64,000 nucleotides of DNA from Prevotella sp. P5-92 (GTDB taxonomy: Bacteria; Bacteroidota; Bacteroidia; Bacteroidales; Bacteroidaceae), in NCBI RefSeq assembly GCF_002251245.1, contig NZ_NPJG01000054.1:1-64000 (forward strand). The letters run 5' to 3'. The notes below the pieces were generated by a model. It was not told where the DNA came from, did not search any database, and saw only the letters and a program-made list of their open reading frames with translations. Every line of letters starts with the position of its first letter. The stretch's first letter is position 1. Made by a program: the position numbers and the translations under genes. Of this stretch, positions 26,601 to 42,883 are shown in pieces.

Positions 26601-29201
26601 TCAAAGTTCTATGGTCAGTCGTTGCAAGTCGCCAGTGCGTGAGCTGTTGCCCACAAAGATCTCATACTTACCAGGAACAACACGCATGGTGTTGGTCTGT
26701 GGATCAAAGAGGGTGAACGACTCTTCGTCGAGCGAAATGCTGACTGCCTTACTCTCGCCTGCTTTCAGTGTCACCCTCTCAAATGCCTTGAGACTCTTCA
26801 ATGGACCGTCGGTATCATCACACCGGCGGACATAAACCTGTATGACCTCGGTGCCTTCGCGTCGGCCCGTATTCCTAAGCGAAAGACTCACCTTGCACTT
26901 CTCGCCATTCACCACTGCGGCATCGCCTTTCGAGCACTTCACACCGCTCATCTCAAATGTGGTGTAGCTCAATCCGTAACCGAAGGCGTAGAGAGGATCA
27001 GAGAAATAACGATAGGTGCGGCCCTTCATTGAGTAGTCCTCATAGGCAGGCAGCTGGCTGCTGTTCTTATAGAATGTGACGGGGAGCTTGCCCTGTGGGT
27101 TGTAATCGCCATAAAGCACGTCGGCTACAGCCGTACCGCCTTCCATACCGGGATACCATGCTTGGACGATGGCTGCGCAACGCTCTGCCTCAGGGGCAAG
27201 GGCGATGGCAGAACCGGAACAGTTGACATAGACAATCGTCTTGCCAGCCTCGGCGAGATGGCGTATGAACTCACGCTGCACTGCGGGCAGTTCGATGTGT
27301 GTGCGGTCGCCGCCTCTGAAGCCGTCGATTCTCACTGGCATCTCCTCGCCTTCGAGCTGCGACGATATGCCGCCGACAAACACTACGGTCTCTATGCCCT
27401 TAAGGCGATTGATGGTCTCTGCATAGTCGATGGGGTGTTCCTCGCCGATATTAAACTTCATGTTGGCTCCCCATGTCTTCACGGTGTGATAGGTGAGTTC
27501 AACGGCATACTCCTCTCCCTTCTTCACGTCGAGTTCAAAACGCATGGGCTGGTCGCGCCATGTACTGTCGGAGGCGAGCACACGGTCGTTTACCTTAAGT
27601 GTAAAAGCGCCCGTATATTGCATGCGAATCACTGCCTTTCCGTTCTGCAGCGGAGCAAAGACGGTCTCGTACTTGGCAGAGAAGTCTTCCATACGCACGC
27701 CCTGTGCGAAGGTGTGCTGACCGCTTGTGGTGACGGCGATGGGATTGGTGTAATACTCTGTCACGACCGGTTTTCCCGAGCGAGACGTATTGTTCCAGAA
27801 TGTACCCTTCACGCCTTTCTTTCCGTTAGAAGAGCACTGTGGCAAAAGGCTCTTTACCACCACCTCTTCGGTGAGGTCGCAACCCTTGAGATATACCACA
27901 TTTTTCTTTCCTGCCTTTGCTTTTATTCCGTCAAGAATGGTGACGGTGGAGTTTGGCGTTCCATTATAGTTTCCCCACATCATAGGGATATTGTCGGCAT
28001 TGGGACCGATGACGGCAATCTTCTGTTTCTTGGAAAGTGGCAAAACCGGTGCTGGTGATGTCTCGTTCTTCAAAAGCACGATAGTCTGACGAGCCATGTC
28101 GAGTGCCAACTGCCTGTGTTCCTTACAACTCAATACAGAGGCAGGAATCTTTGACCATTCGCAAAGGTTATGGTCGTCCATCTCACCAAGTTCGAAACGG
28201 CCTTCGAGAAGACGGATGACGTGCTTGTCTATCTCCTTCTCGGTGATGAGTCCCTTCTCTACAGCCTGTGGCAACTTGGCATAGGCATAGCCATAGCCGC
28301 ACTCCACGTCGGTACCGGCGATGGTTCCCTTTGCGGCGGCATGGAGCTGTGTGGAAGACGACTTATGGGTGGTCCAGAAGTCGGCAATGGCACCACAATC
28401 GCTGACAACCATATACTTAAAACCCCATTCATCGCGTAGTATCTGCTGTAACAGACGGGTGCTGCCGCAGCAAGGCTCATCGTCCCAACGCTGGTAGGCG
28501 CACATCACCTCGCGCACCTTGGCTTTCTGCACAAGGTCCTTGAATGCCGGCATGTATGTCTCCCAGAGGTCGCGTGGCGATACATCGTTGATATTGGCAT
28601 GATGACGTGTATATTCCGGTCCACTATGGATGGCATAGTGTTTGGCGCAGGCAAGGAGTTTGCGGTATTTAGCCTCCTCAGGACCTTGCAGGCCACGTAC
28701 CACGGCCTGTCCCATGAGCGAGGTGAGATAAGGGTCCTCGCCGTATGTCTCCTGTCCACGTCCCCAGCGCGGGTCGCGGAAGATGTTCACGTTAGGGGTC
28801 CACACCGACAGACAATGGAAACGCGAGGAGCCTACACCGTTCTGATACTGCTCATTCCACTTTGCGCGAGTCTCGTCGCTCGTGACCGAAAACACTTGTT
28901 CTACGAGTGGCACATTGAACGACGAGGCCATGGCAATGGGTTCGGGAAAGACGGTGACATTGCCTTGGTTTGCCAAGCCGTGAAGAGCTTCGCTCCACCA
29001 GCTGAACGCCTTAATACCCAGACGAGGAATGGCTGGCGACTCGTCACACATCAGGAGAGCCTTCTCCTGAAGCGTGAGACGTGACGTGAGGTCAACTGCA
29101 CGTTCATGAGCCGACAGGTTAGGATTCTGATATGGCAGCATCTGTGCCATCGCGCTACCACAAAAAGCCATTGCAGCAGCAAAAAGGATAAGTTTTTTCA
29201 T
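26601..29201 (-). CDS. GH3 beta-xylosidase with PA14-like insert
   Basis: The 866-residue protein has a signal peptide (MKKLILFAAAMAFCGSAMAQ). The GH3 barrel follows (about 25-370) with nucleophile Asp268 in MVVSDCGA. The alpha/beta sandwich (about 390-700) is interrupted by a PA14-like domain around 460-590, and a fibronectin-III-like domain closes the protein (about 770-850). The closest family match by pattern is the Xyl3A-type xylan beta-xylosidase group of Prevotella. It would split xylo-oligosaccharides to xylose in the periplasm. It lies 108 bp after SusD behind an attenuator-like hairpin, with no clear promoter, so it probably receives part of the SusCD transcript. Confidence 0.9.
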   Translation of the reverse strand: MKKLILFAAAMAFCGSAMAQMLPYQNPNLSAHERAVDLTSRLTLQEKALLMCDESPAIPRLGIKAFSWWSEALHGLANQGNVTVFPEPIAMASSFNVPLVEQVFSVTSDETRAKWNEQYQNGVGSSRFHCLSVWTPNVNIFRDPRWGRGQETYGEDPYLTSLMGQAVVRGLQGPEEAKYRKLLACAKHYAIHSGPEYTRHHANINDVSPRDLWETYMPAFKDLVQKAKVREVMCAYQRWDDEPCCGSTRLLQQILRDEWGFKYMVVSDCGAIADFWTTHKSSSTQLHAAAKGTIAGTDVECGYGYAYAKLPQAVEKGLITEKEIDKHVIRLLEGRFELGEMDDHNLCEWSKIPASVLSCKEHRQLALDMARQTIVLLKNETSPAPVLPLSKKQKIAVIGPNADNIPMMWGNYNGTPNSTVTILDGIKAKAGKKNVVYLKGCDLTEEVVVKSLLPQCSSNGKKGVKGTFWNNTSRSGKPVVTEYYTNPIAVTTSGQHTFAQGVRMEDFSAKYETVFAPLQNGKAVIRMQYTGAFTLKVNDRVLASDSTWRDQPMRFELDVKKGEEYAVELTYHTVKTWGANMKFNIGEEHPIDYAETINRLKGIETVVFVGGISSQLEGEEMPVRIDGFRGGDRTHIELPAVQREFIRHLAEAGKTIVYVNCSGSAIALAPEAERCAAIVQAWYPGMEGGTAVADVLYGDYNPQGKLPVTFYKNSSQLPAYEDYSMKGRTYRYFSDPLYAFGYGLSYTTFEMSGVKCSKGDAAVVNGEKCKVSLSLRNTGRREGTEVIQVYVRRCDDTDGPLKSLKAFERVTLKAGESKAVSISLDEESFTLFDPQTNTMRVVPGKYEIFVGNSSRTGDLQRLTIEL

Positions 29202-29233
29202 ATTGTTGGATTATGTATTAATTCCAAATAAAG

Positions 29234-29262
29234 CAGAGCCTTGTCATCACGACAAGGCTCTG
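29234..29262 (-). terminator. Hairpin between SusD and GH3 (terminator or attenuator)
   Basis: CAGAGCCTTGTC (29234-29245) pairs with GACAAGGCTCTG (29251-29262) across a 5-nt loop. On the minus strand it is followed by a short T-rich run. Since no promoter is seen before GH3, partial readthrough may set the GH3 to SusCD ratio. Confidence 0.75.
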
Positions 29263-29308
29263 AGGTAATAATAACTAACAAAAGTCTAAATTCTGCCTAT
29301 AAGCATTA

Positions 29309-31111
29309 TTACCAGCCTGGATTCTGCTCCAGGTTAGGATTCTTGTCCATTACCGTCTGTGGGAATGGGAACAATTCATGCTTGCCCTTCTTGAAACCTA
29401 CATCGAAGCCTTTGTCCTTAGCTTCGCTTGAAGAAACGGTGTAGAAGCGGCTGTTAGCCTCTGATCCATTCTCCCATTTCACACTGCGGTCAGAGCTTGA
29501 AGGAGTGCGGAACAACTTGTCGAAGAGGTGAGGAACGTCAGTACCTACCTTCTCTAAGCGAGCCAGAGCAGTCTGGTCGTTCCAGCGCATGATGTCGAAC
29601 CAGCGGCAGCTCTCAAGCCACAACTCGTAAGACTTCTCTCTCTTCAGCACTTCCATATCCACTGATGCGCTGATGGTCTTTGAACCTGCACGCTGCTGGA
29701 TCTGGTTGATGACAGTCTTTGCCGTTGCAGCGTCACCTGTCTGGATACATGCCTCTGCATAGTTCAGCAGAACCTCTGCATAGCGCATGATGATATAGTT
29801 GTTGAGACGGATGTTGTCGCCATATACCTTGCCTCCGGTGTCAGCTGCGCGGATAACCTGCTTGAATGCCAGCCAGAAGGAGTTGCCATAGAGTCCCTGT
29901 GTCGGGTCGCTGATACCGATTTTCTTGCTTGCCTTCTTCTCTTCAAGAGACATGTTATTGATACTTTCGTCGATGTATTCCATGTTATATACAGCATCGT
30001 CGATGTGCTTCAGAGTAGCGTCGAAACGATAAGAGTGACCGTCGTTGGCGAAGAACTCGTCGCCGAACCACTGTGGTACACCAAGACCGCCCCATCCGTC
30101 GAGACCGCCGCAATAAACCTTGTTAGGAGAGGTCACGAAGTTACCGGCACGCCAGTTCCATGCGTTAGCCTCCATCCAAGAAGAACGCTGGATCATACCG
30201 CCCCATCCGCTCTTGCCTGCGTTGTACTCGAAGTTGATCTCAAACACTTTCTCCTCGTTACCGTCACCCTCGATGTGGAAGTTGTCCATGTAGCGGTCGC
30301 CAGGAACGAGAGCGTATTTGCCAGAGTCGATGACCTTCTTCAGGTTAGCCTTTGCCTGGTCGTACTTGCCAGCGAAGAGGTAAGCCTTACCAGCGAGAGC
30401 CCATGCGAAGCCCTTGGTCACGCGAACGGCACCGTCAACGTCGGCTGTGCTCTTGCGCTCGTCGAGGTCGGCAGCAGCCTCCTCACATTCTTTTGCCACC
30501 CAAAGGATGAGGTCTTCGTGAGAGATTGGGTTCTCAGGATCCTTGTCGCAGTTGTAGGGCAGTGCGTCACCTGCGAGAACTGAGGTCACGAAAGGAGGTG
30601 TGCCCCAAAGGTTAGCGAGCAGGAAGTAGTCGAGGGCGCGGAGTACGCGAGCCTCTGCCACCACGCGCTTCTTCACTGGAGTGTCTGGGTCCTTGAAGTT
30701 GTCGGTGATGAGGTTACATGTATATACCGAGAGGTAGATACCAGAATACTGGAAGCGTGGCACCTCAGCTTCGGTGTCGTAACGGAACTCGTTAAGCATA
30801 CCGCTGAACTCGTGGTCGCCATAGTTACCGCTGGCGTAGAGCACGTCGTCGCCACACATATTGGTGATAATCTTATAAGGAGTATAGATACCAGGACCGC
30901 CCATGTCAGGCTGGCGTCCTACCACGTTGCACATGAAACCTTCGTAAGCGGCTGCCAAAGCTGCCTCAGCATCAACATCGGTCTTATAGAATTTATCGGT
31001 GGTTGTAACACCCTTCTGTTCAATGTCGAGCTGGTCCTCGCACGATGTCAGCGCCATTGAGCCTACCGCAACAGCGAGGATTGTTGAATATAATGTTCTT
31101 TTCATTGTCAT
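29309..31111 (-). CDS. susD: SusD/RagB-family glycan-binding lipoprotein
   Basis: The 600-residue protein has a lipoprotein signal with the Cys at residue 24 (LTSCEDQ). SusD helical repeats follow, with motifs such as RVVAEARVLRALDYFLLANL and IIMRYAEVLLNYAEACI. The C-terminus ends in the family pattern NPNLEQNPGW. It sits on the outer surface and captures xylan fragments for its SusC partner. It starts 17 bp after the SusC stop, the usual order and spacing of the pair. A second in-frame ATG two codons in is an equally possible start. Confidence 0.95.
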   Translation of the reverse strand: MTMKRTLYSTILAVAVGSMALTSCEDQLDIEQKGVTTTDKFYKTDVDAEAALAAAYEGFMCNVVGRQPDMGGPGIYTPYKIITNMCGDDVLYASGNYGDHEFSGMLNEFRYDTEAEVPRFQYSGIYLSVYTCNLITDNFKDPDTPVKKRVVAEARVLRALDYFLLANLWGTPPFVTSVLAGDALPYNCDKDPENPISHEDLILWVAKECEEAAADLDERKSTADVDGAVRVTKGFAWALAGKAYLFAGKYDQAKANLKKVIDSGKYALVPGDRYMDNFHIEGDGNEEKVFEINFEYNAGKSGWGGMIQRSSWMEANAWNWRAGNFVTSPNKVYCGGLDGWGGLGVPQWFGDEFFANDGHSYRFDATLKHIDDAVYNMEYIDESINNMSLEEKKASKKIGISDPTQGLYGNSFWLAFKQVIRAADTGGKVYGDNIRLNNYIIMRYAEVLLNYAEACIQTGDAATAKTVINQIQQRAGSKTISASVDMEVLKREKSYELWLESCRWFDIMRWNDQTALARLEKVGTDVPHLFDKLFRTPSSSDRSVKWENGSEANSRFYTVSSSEAKDKGFDVGFKKGKHELFPFPQTVMDKNPNLEQNPGW

Positions 31112-31128
31112 ATTGTTTGAAATAATAA

Positions 31129-34100
31129 TTAGAATGTTACGTTAATACCGAAGACTACCTTCTTAGATGTTGGATATGTACCATTGTCGAATCCGCGAGA
31201 TGCACCAGCGTTCATAGAAGCGGTCTCTGGGTCAGCTCCAGGATAGTTGGTTATGGTGAAGAAGTCGTCGAGAGAAACATAGAGACGGAGGTCGTTTACG
31301 AGGAACGACTTGGTCAGCTTCGACGGGAGAGTGTAACCCAACTGGATCTGCTTGAACTTGAAGTAAGAACCGCTGAATACGGCTGCGTCTGAGCTGAAGA
31401 ATGTCCAGTCTGTTGCCACACGCTTCATGTCAGGATACTTAGCAGAAGCGTTGTTTACGCTTGGATTGCCCCAAGAGTCCTTCCAATATGTGTCGATACC
31501 GTTGATTCTTGGACGGTCGGCTGATACCATGAGATTGTAGATCTTGTTGCCTGCTGCACCTGTACCGAATACGGTGAAGTCGAAGCCCTTCCACTCGAGG
31601 TTGAGGGTGATACCGTATGTGAAGCTTGGGATACCGGCACCGATGTCCTGCTTGTCATCCTCTGTAGGAGCAGAGGTGATCTTGCCGTCCTTGTCAAGAT
31701 ACTGAGCTGAACCGTCCTCGGCTACACCTGCATACTTGTAACCACGGAAGTACCATACTTTGTGACCTGCCTCGAAGGTTGGCTTGAGCTGGTTGTTGAA
31801 TCCGTCGATACCTATTTCTGTAATGCGGTTAACCATGGCAGACACTTCCTTAACCTCGTTCTTCAATGTAGAGAAGTTGGTGCTTACGCTATACTTAAGG
31901 TCGCCGATGTGGTCTTTCCATCCGATTTCTACGTCGAAACCAGTGTTGAGCACCTTACCAGAGTTGATGACCGACTTGCTGACACCGATTTCAGGCAGAG
32001 GAGCAATCTCGATGAGAAGGTCCTTGGTGGTCTTGCGGTACCAGTCGAGAGCGAAGGTCAGACGGTCGTTGAGGAAACGAGCATCGATACCGAGGTCAAT
32101 CTGCTCTGATGTCTCCCAAGTAAGGTCAGGGTTAGCAAGACCTGTTGGCTTAGAACCGAGCGCGAGCTTACCGTCACCAGCTGATGGGGTGAACTGATAG
32201 AAGCTCTGGTTGATGGCGATAGAAGAGGTATAACGATAGTTGTTGAGGATGTTAACGTTACCGTTCTTACCCCATGAACCACGGAGTTTCAAGAATGAAA
32301 CGGCGTCGCGGCTTACAGCGTCCTTGAAGAACTTCTCGTTGCTGATTGCCCAACCTGCAGAGATTGATGGGAAGTTACCCCAGCGTGCGTCCTTAGAGAG
32401 CTTCGAAGAGTCGAAAGCGTCGCGACGGAAGTTGAACTGCAGATAGTAGCGGTTGTCGTAGTTGTAAGACAGACGACCGAAATAAGAGAGCTCTGTATTG
32501 TCGTTTGGAGCGTTGCTTACGCTCTTGGTAGCGTCAGAGAGCAGATAGTTGATATAACGATAGTTGTAATCGTAGTTTGACAGAATGTCAGTACCAGTTG
32601 AAGAGATAGAGCTGTTGTCTGTGTGATACTTCGTGAACGACATACCGACCATGGCGCCAACATTGTGCTTGCCAAAGTCCTTGTTGAAGTTAGCGAAGTT
32701 TTCCCACTGATAGTACAGACTGTTGTTGGTCTGTGCCTCGATGGTGTAGTTGTCGCTCTTTGCCATTGAGCTTAGGAAGAACGGAGTCTCATAGTTGTGA
32801 TAGTTGCTCTGGCTGATGCGATAGCCAAGGCGAGATGTGATAACGAGACAGTCAACTGGCTTGAGGTTGGCTGCGATGGTTCCGCGAACGTTAATACCAT
32901 TACGATACTGGTCGCGGCGGTCGCGCTGATAGAGCGGGTTACCTGTTGCATCTTCAATATACTTTGATGTTCCATACCAGTCGTTGTTGTGGTCTGGGTC
33001 GGTAGGAACTGGCTGACCTGCATTGAGAGCGTCCTTCACGCCGATACCGAGGTCATCAACGTTGTTGACATAAGCTGGAGTCAGTGGGTCGATAGAAACA
33101 ACAGAGTTGAGCAGTGAGCCGTAACCCTTTGTCACACCCTTTGTCTTCCACTTCTCGAAAGAGGTGTTAGAGCTGACGTTCAACCATGGAGTGATGTTGT
33201 AGTCGGCGTTGATCTGGCCGGTGAAACGCTTGTAAACGTCCTTGTTGCCCTTAACGATACCATTGTTGTCGAGGATGTTGAGGCTGGCAAGGAAGTGTCC
33301 GTGCTGGTTGCCACCCTGGACAGTGAGGTTGTGCTGATGAGCGAGTGAGTTCTCGAATACCTCGTCGTACCAGTTGGTGTTCTGTCCCTTGTAGTTGTTA
33401 GCCTGAAGGAGAGCATCGTCGATGTCGCCGAGATACTTGTGGTAAGCGATGTACTCAGGAGCGTCGAAGATTTCGGCTCTCTTGCCAAGCGACTGGATGG
33501 TGAACTTACTGCTGTAAGAAATCTGCGCCTTGTTCCCGCCCTTAGCACCAGTCTTGGTGGTGATGAGAACAACACCATTACCAGCCTGAGCACCGTAGAT
33601 GGCTGCAGATGCAGCGTCCTTCAGCACTTCCATAGACTCGATCATTGATGGGTCGAGATACTGGATGTTGTCAACCTTCAGACCGTCAACGATGAGCAAC
33701 GGGCCGATGTTACCGCTGTTTGACGAATAACCGCGGATACGGATGTCGGCCGCTTCACCAGGACCACCAGGGTTGATGATCTGCACACCGGCTGCTTTAC
33801 CCTGGAGGGCTGCACCGGCATCGGTGGTTGACAGACCCTTGATGTCGTCGGACTTGATTGAAGCCACGGCACCTGTAAGGTCGCTCTTCTTCTGGACACC
33901 GTAACCAACGACAACAACCTCGTCGATTACCTTTGAGTCGTCTTTAAGTGTGATGGTGATTTGCTTGCGTCCCTCGACATTCACGGTCTGTGTCTCATAT
34001 CCTATATAAGATATGGTGAGCGACGCATTTGGAGCAGCAGAGATACTGAACTGACCATTGAGGTCGGTTATGGCACCACGCTGGGTTCCATTCACTTTTA

Positions 34101-34239
34101 CCGTAGCGCCGATGATTGGTTCTCCGGCACTGTCGTTTACTGTTCCCTTTACGATGTTCTGAGCCCAAGCTCCCAATGGAAGCAAACAGAACAGGAACAA
34201 TAGCACTAATGGCTTTTGTAAAGTTTTCACAATTCTCAT
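31129..34239 (-). CDS. susC: SusC-family TonB-dependent outer-membrane transporter
   Basis: The ATG at 34239 (MRIVKTLQKPLVLLFLFCLL) begins the signal peptide; an earlier start would add four residues. After the signal comes a carboxypeptidase-D-like domain (about 28-105, VKGTVNDSAGEPIIGATV), then the SusC motif EVVVVGYG and a plug domain (about 120-235). The rest is a large beta-barrel ending in KKVVFGINVTF with a terminal Phe. The 1036-residue length is normal for the family. It imports xylo-oligosaccharides held by SusD, powered by TonB. It is first in the SusCD transcript. Confidence 0.96.
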   Translation of the reverse strand: MRIVKTLQKPLVLLFLFCLLPLGAWAQNIVKGTVNDSAGEPIIGATVKVNGTQRGAITDLNGQFSISAAPNASLTISYIGYETQTVNVEGRKQITITLKDDSKVIDEVVVVGYGVQKKSDLTGAVASIKSDDIKGLSTTDAGAALQGKAAGVQIINPGGPGEAADIRIRGYSSNSGNIGPLLIVDGLKVDNIQYLDPSMIESMEVLKDAASAAIYGAQAGNGVVLITTKTGAKGGNKAQISYSSKFTIQSLGKRAEIFDAPEYIAYHKYLGDIDDALLQANNYKGQNTNWYDEVFENSLAHQHNLTVQGGNQHGHFLASLNILDNNGIVKGNKDVYKRFTGQINADYNITPWLNVSSNTSFEKWKTKGVTKGYGSLLNSVVSIDPLTPAYVNNVDDLGIGVKDALNAGQPVPTDPDHNNDWYGTSKYIEDATGNPLYQRDRRDQYRNGINVRGTIAANLKPVDCLVITSRLGYRISQSNYHNYETPFFLSSMAKSDNYTIEAQTNNSLYYQWENFANFNKDFGKHNVGAMVGMSFTKYHTDNSSISSTGTDILSNYDYNYRYINYLLSDATKSVSNAPNDNTELSYFGRLSYNYDNRYYLQFNFRRDAFDSSKLSKDARWGNFPSISAGWAISNEKFFKDAVSRDAVSFLKLRGSWGKNGNVNILNNYRYTSSIAINQSFYQFTPSAGDGKLALGSKPTGLANPDLTWETSEQIDLGIDARFLNDRLTFALDWYRKTTKDLLIEIAPLPEIGVSKSVINSGKVLNTGFDVEIGWKDHIGDLKYSVSTNFSTLKNEVKEVSAMVNRITEIGIDGFNNQLKPTFEAGHKVWYFRGYKYAGVAEDGSAQYLDKDGKITSAPTEDDKQDIGAGIPSFTYGITLNLEWKGFDFTVFGTGAAGNKIYNLMVSADRPRINGIDTYWKDSWGNPSVNNASAKYPDMKRVATDWTFFSSDAAVFSGSYFKFKQIQLGYTLPSKLTKSFLVNDLRLYVSLDDFFTITNYPGADPETASMNAGASRGFDNGTYPTSKKVVFGINVTF

Positions 34240-34305
34240 AGATTGTAGCAAGTTTATTATTAAAATAGGTTACAATTAAATCCCACTAATTCGGTTTAAA
34301 TCGCT

Positions 34306-34313
34306 GCAAAGGT
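34306..34313 (-). promoter_or_regulatory. -7 element upstream of SusC
   Basis: The minus strand reads TACCTTTG, 66 bp before the SusC start. No good -33 element is seen, which fits activator-dependent expression of glycan loci. No hybrid two-component regulator gene is in the window. Confidence 0.55.
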
Positions 34314-34426
34314 ACGATAAAATGTTAATACCATGGTCATAAATTTGTATCATAAACTTTATTTCATGTTACAAAGATTACATTTTGTACACATAAGATA
34401 TAAAACAACGGTGTGTATGAGACAAA

Positions 34427-34460
34427 AAGAGGGTTTGGTTTTTATCTACCAAACCCTCTT
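34427..34460 (-). terminator. Terminator after the GH43-CE1 gene
   Basis: AAGAGGGTTTGGT (34427-34439) pairs perfectly with ACCAAACCCTCTT (34448-34460). It lies 24 bp after the GH43-CE1 stop and separates the esterase transcript from SusC. Confidence 0.85.
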
Positions 34461-34483
34461 CATTAAGATTTATTATTTAATTT

Positions 34484-39226
<4,743 letters not shown>

Positions 39227-39375
39227 CGGAAAAAAGTTCAAGATGGCATTTGAAAATGTAACTAATACTCTTCTTTTTGTTTCATTTGCACGAAAAAAGA
39301 GCCTCTTCCAGGGTTTTTTATCCCAAGACGAAGCTCTCTGTCACATTTTCTTGTCGGTAATCGCGCCGACGATGT

Positions 39376-41139
<1,764 letters not shown>

Positions 41140-41161
41140 TTATATTCAGAGTTTTCGGGTG

Positions 41162-41194
41162 CAAAGTTACAAACATATCTCTTATCTCAACAAA
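41162..41194 (-). promoter_or_regulatory. Promoter of the CE6 esterase gene
   Basis: On the minus strand TTTG (41191-41194), 21 bp and TAACTTTG (41162-41169), 44 bp before the ATG, match the Bacteroidetes consensus. Confidence 0.7.
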
Positions 41195-41354
41195 ACATTT
41201 GTAACATAAACATTTGGAAATGTTTCGTATTTAATAAATACACTGCACCTTATTTGCGCGAGAGTGTTAATAGGGTTTAAAATATATAGATACATTACAT
41301 TAAAAAACAAAAAAAGTGTGGTATATATATTATCGGTAATCCAAAAAAATTGAT

Positions 41355-41362
41355 TATATTTG
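41355..41362 (+). promoter_or_regulatory. -7 element of the small coiled-coil gene
   Basis: TATATTTG lies 34 bp before the ATG at 41396. The -33 region is A/T-rich without a clear TTTG. Confidence 0.45.
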
Positions 41363-41395
41363 CAAAACAATTAAGTAACTTAAATATCAAGAATT

Positions 41396-41707
41396 ATGTC
41401 AAAAACAATTGAATTACAAATTGAAAGAAGTCGTGTGCTCATCGAGGGATTGAGCAAGAACATTGGTGCATTGACAAGCAAAGGTATCACTGATTCCAGT
41501 TTGGAGTCGATGACCAAAGACCTTGAAAAGTTAGCATTGGCAAATGAAGAGTGCTCTCGTGTGCGCGAGGAATTGTCAATCAAAGTTAAACACATGAATT
41601 CTATCCTGACAACTGTCAAGGAGGCTTTTGCTGACAAGAAGCGCATCATCAAGACAAACTACCCTCAAGAGCATTGGATAAGATATGGTGTTCAAGACAA
41701 ACGTTAA
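41396..41707 (+). CDS. Small coiled-coil protein, conserved-looking, function unknown
   Basis: The 103-residue protein is nearly all helical: ELQIERSRVLIEGLSKNIGA, then EKLALANEECSRVREELSIK and a basic tail with HWIRYGVQDKR. It has no signal or membrane segment. The heptad-like pattern suggests a homo-oligomer. It has its own -7 element and a hairpin terminator, so it is a single-gene unit. I do not recognise a named family. Confidence 0.6.
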   Translation: MSKTIELQIERSRVLIEGLSKNIGALTSKGITDSSLESMTKDLEKLALANEECSRVREELSIKVKHMNSILTTVKEAFADKKRIIKTNYPQEHWIRYGVQDKR

Positions 41708-41736
41708 CGAATTGTCCTTTCATACATACTTTTTCG

Positions 41737-41766
41737 GCCCGACGATAACAATTAGTTACGTCGGGC
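41737..41766 (+). terminator. Terminator of the coiled-coil gene
   Basis: GCCCGACG (41737-41744) pairs with CGTCGGGC (41759-41766), followed by TTT, 30 bp after the stop. Confidence 0.75.
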
Positions 41767-41780
41767 TTTGAACATCAATC

Positions 41781-41840
41781 TGGCGGAATTTAATATGTAT
41801 ATTCCGCCAAATCAATTCTTTTTTGTATCTTTGTGGCTAA
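41781..41840 (+). promoter_or_regulatory. Orphan operator-promoter module (copy 2 of the TGGCGG type)
   Basis: The inverted repeat TGGCGGAAT...ATTCCGCCA spans 41781-41809. The -7-like TATCTTTG follows at 41826-41833 and a further TGG half-site at 41834, 53 bp from the first. The same block stands at 58191-58250. No gene follows here on the plus strand, so the gene it served has been lost. Confidence 0.6.
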
Positions 41841-41853
41841 TCTTTTGGAATTT

Positions 41854-42015
41854 TTACATATTATCAATCTCCCAATCCAACAGGTCAGAATCGGAGGTTG
41901 AAGGATAACCATATTTTTCTGTTAACTCTGGAATTGAGAAGCATTGTTTAAAACGTTGACCTAATAAATCGACCAGTATGTCATCAATAATTTCATTTGC
42001 CTCTATAAGTTTAAT
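41854..42015 (-). pseudogene. C-terminal gene fragment of unknown family
   Basis: A minus-strand frame without a start codon gives 53 residues: IKLIEANEIIDDILVDLLGQ, then FKQCFSIPELTEKYGYPSTS and DLLDWEIDNM. The composition is that of a real protein, and a stop immediately precedes it. It stands between the orphan operator and the zeta-toxin module. I cannot name it. Confidence 0.4.
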
Positions 42016-42063
42016 TCACTTACGAAAGTTAAGACCACTTAACTTTTAAATATAGAATCATTG

Positions 42064-42246
42064 TTATTGAAACCGAGGATTGGCGGCAATCACATCTTTT
42101 GCCGCAACGTGATATATCCTTCCGTTGTCGTCTTGATACACACACGTCTCTCCCCTCGCCGCCTTTTCATGCAGCATGTTGCGCTCGGCCTCAAGAAGGC
42201 CTGCCCTCACTTTATTACGTAATATCTCAAGTTCTTTTTCTGACAT
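42064..42246 (-). CDS. 60-residue partner of zeta-like toxin, copy A (possible antitoxin)
   Basis: The start at 42246 overlaps the end of the zeta-like gene by 20 bp, implying coupling. The product has a helical N-terminus (MSEKELEILRNKVRAG) and a C-terminal part GETCVYQDDNGRIYHVAAKD typical of a small beta-hairpin. Its last 44 residues equal those of copy B at 53459, while the first 16 differ. In epsilon/zeta and PezAT systems the antitoxin lies upstream of the toxin. Here the only small partner lies downstream, so an antitoxin role is inference. Confidence 0.7.
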   Translation of the reverse strand: MSEKELEILRNKVRAGLLEAERNMLHEKAARGETCVYQDDNGRIYHVAAKDVIAANPRFQ

Positions 42247-42808
42247 AGCTTTTAATCGTTTCAAATTTTGCAAAGTTTGTAATATTTGATATTTCTTTTG
42301 AACCAACAGCAATTTCCACTCTGTCATTATCACTATTGTCGTATATCATCCAACTGTCAACCTCATTCATAAACAGATTGAATAGGTTGGAGATACCGGC
42401 GGAATATCTTCTGATAATGACATCCTGAGGAATGTTGTGGCCACCATGGGCAACACGCTCAGCCACTCGCTGCATAGCCAGTTCTGGGGATTTCAACCAG
42501 AAGTAAATAAGATGCACTTGGTATCCTTCGGAATGGGCACGTCTTACAAGATTGATATATGAGCGTGTGGCAAGTGTAGTCTCGATGGAAAAAGACTCTC
42601 CTCTTCTAATCAGACGATCTATTCTTTCGAGCATAAGTCTTCCAGCCTCTATTGCAACTCCTTCAGGGTTGAATGGCGACAGACCTTTGGCGATTTCATC
42701 AGCATTCACGAATTCCCTTACCAAAAGAGCTTTTGGTAATATCGTCATGGAAGCAGTGGTCTTTCCTGCCCCATTACATCCTGCTATTATATACAACAAT
42801 CGAGCCAT
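42227..42808 (-). CDS. Zeta-toxin-like P-loop kinase, copy A
   Basis: The 193-residue protein has Walker A GCNGAGKTT (residues 10-18), the NADEIAKGLSPF segment and IETTLATRSY, all typical of the zeta/AAA_33 fold. Zeta toxins phosphorylate UDP-activated amino sugars and block wall synthesis, but many relatives have other targets. It is almost identical to copy B at 53.6 kb over the first 158 residues, then differs completely for about 30 residues before the shared SYVRKR end. It is transcribed from a near-[18 protein letters not shown] and coupled to the small downstream gene. Confidence 0.8.
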   Translation of the reverse strand: MARLLYIIAGCNGAGKTTASMTILPKALLVREFVNADEIAKGLSPFNPEGVAIEAGRLMLERIDRLIRRGESFSIETTLATRSYINLVRRAHSEGYQVHLIYFWLKSPELAMQRVAERVAHGGHNIPQDVIIRRYSAGISNLFNLFMNEVDSWMIYDNSDNDRVEIAVGSKEISNITNFAKFETIKSYVRKRT

Positions 42809-42815
42809 AATGCCG

Positions 42816-42847
42816 CAAAATTACTATAAAAAAAAATAATCTCCAAA
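42816..42847 (-). promoter_or_regulatory. Promoter of zeta module A
   Basis: TTTG (42844-42847), 20 bp, TAATTTTG (42816-42823) on the minus strand. The -7 ends 7 bp before the ATG, so the transcript is leaderless or nearly so. Confidence 0.75.
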
Positions 42848-42883
42848 TAATTATAAGAAAATCGATAAAAAAATACGGTTTTA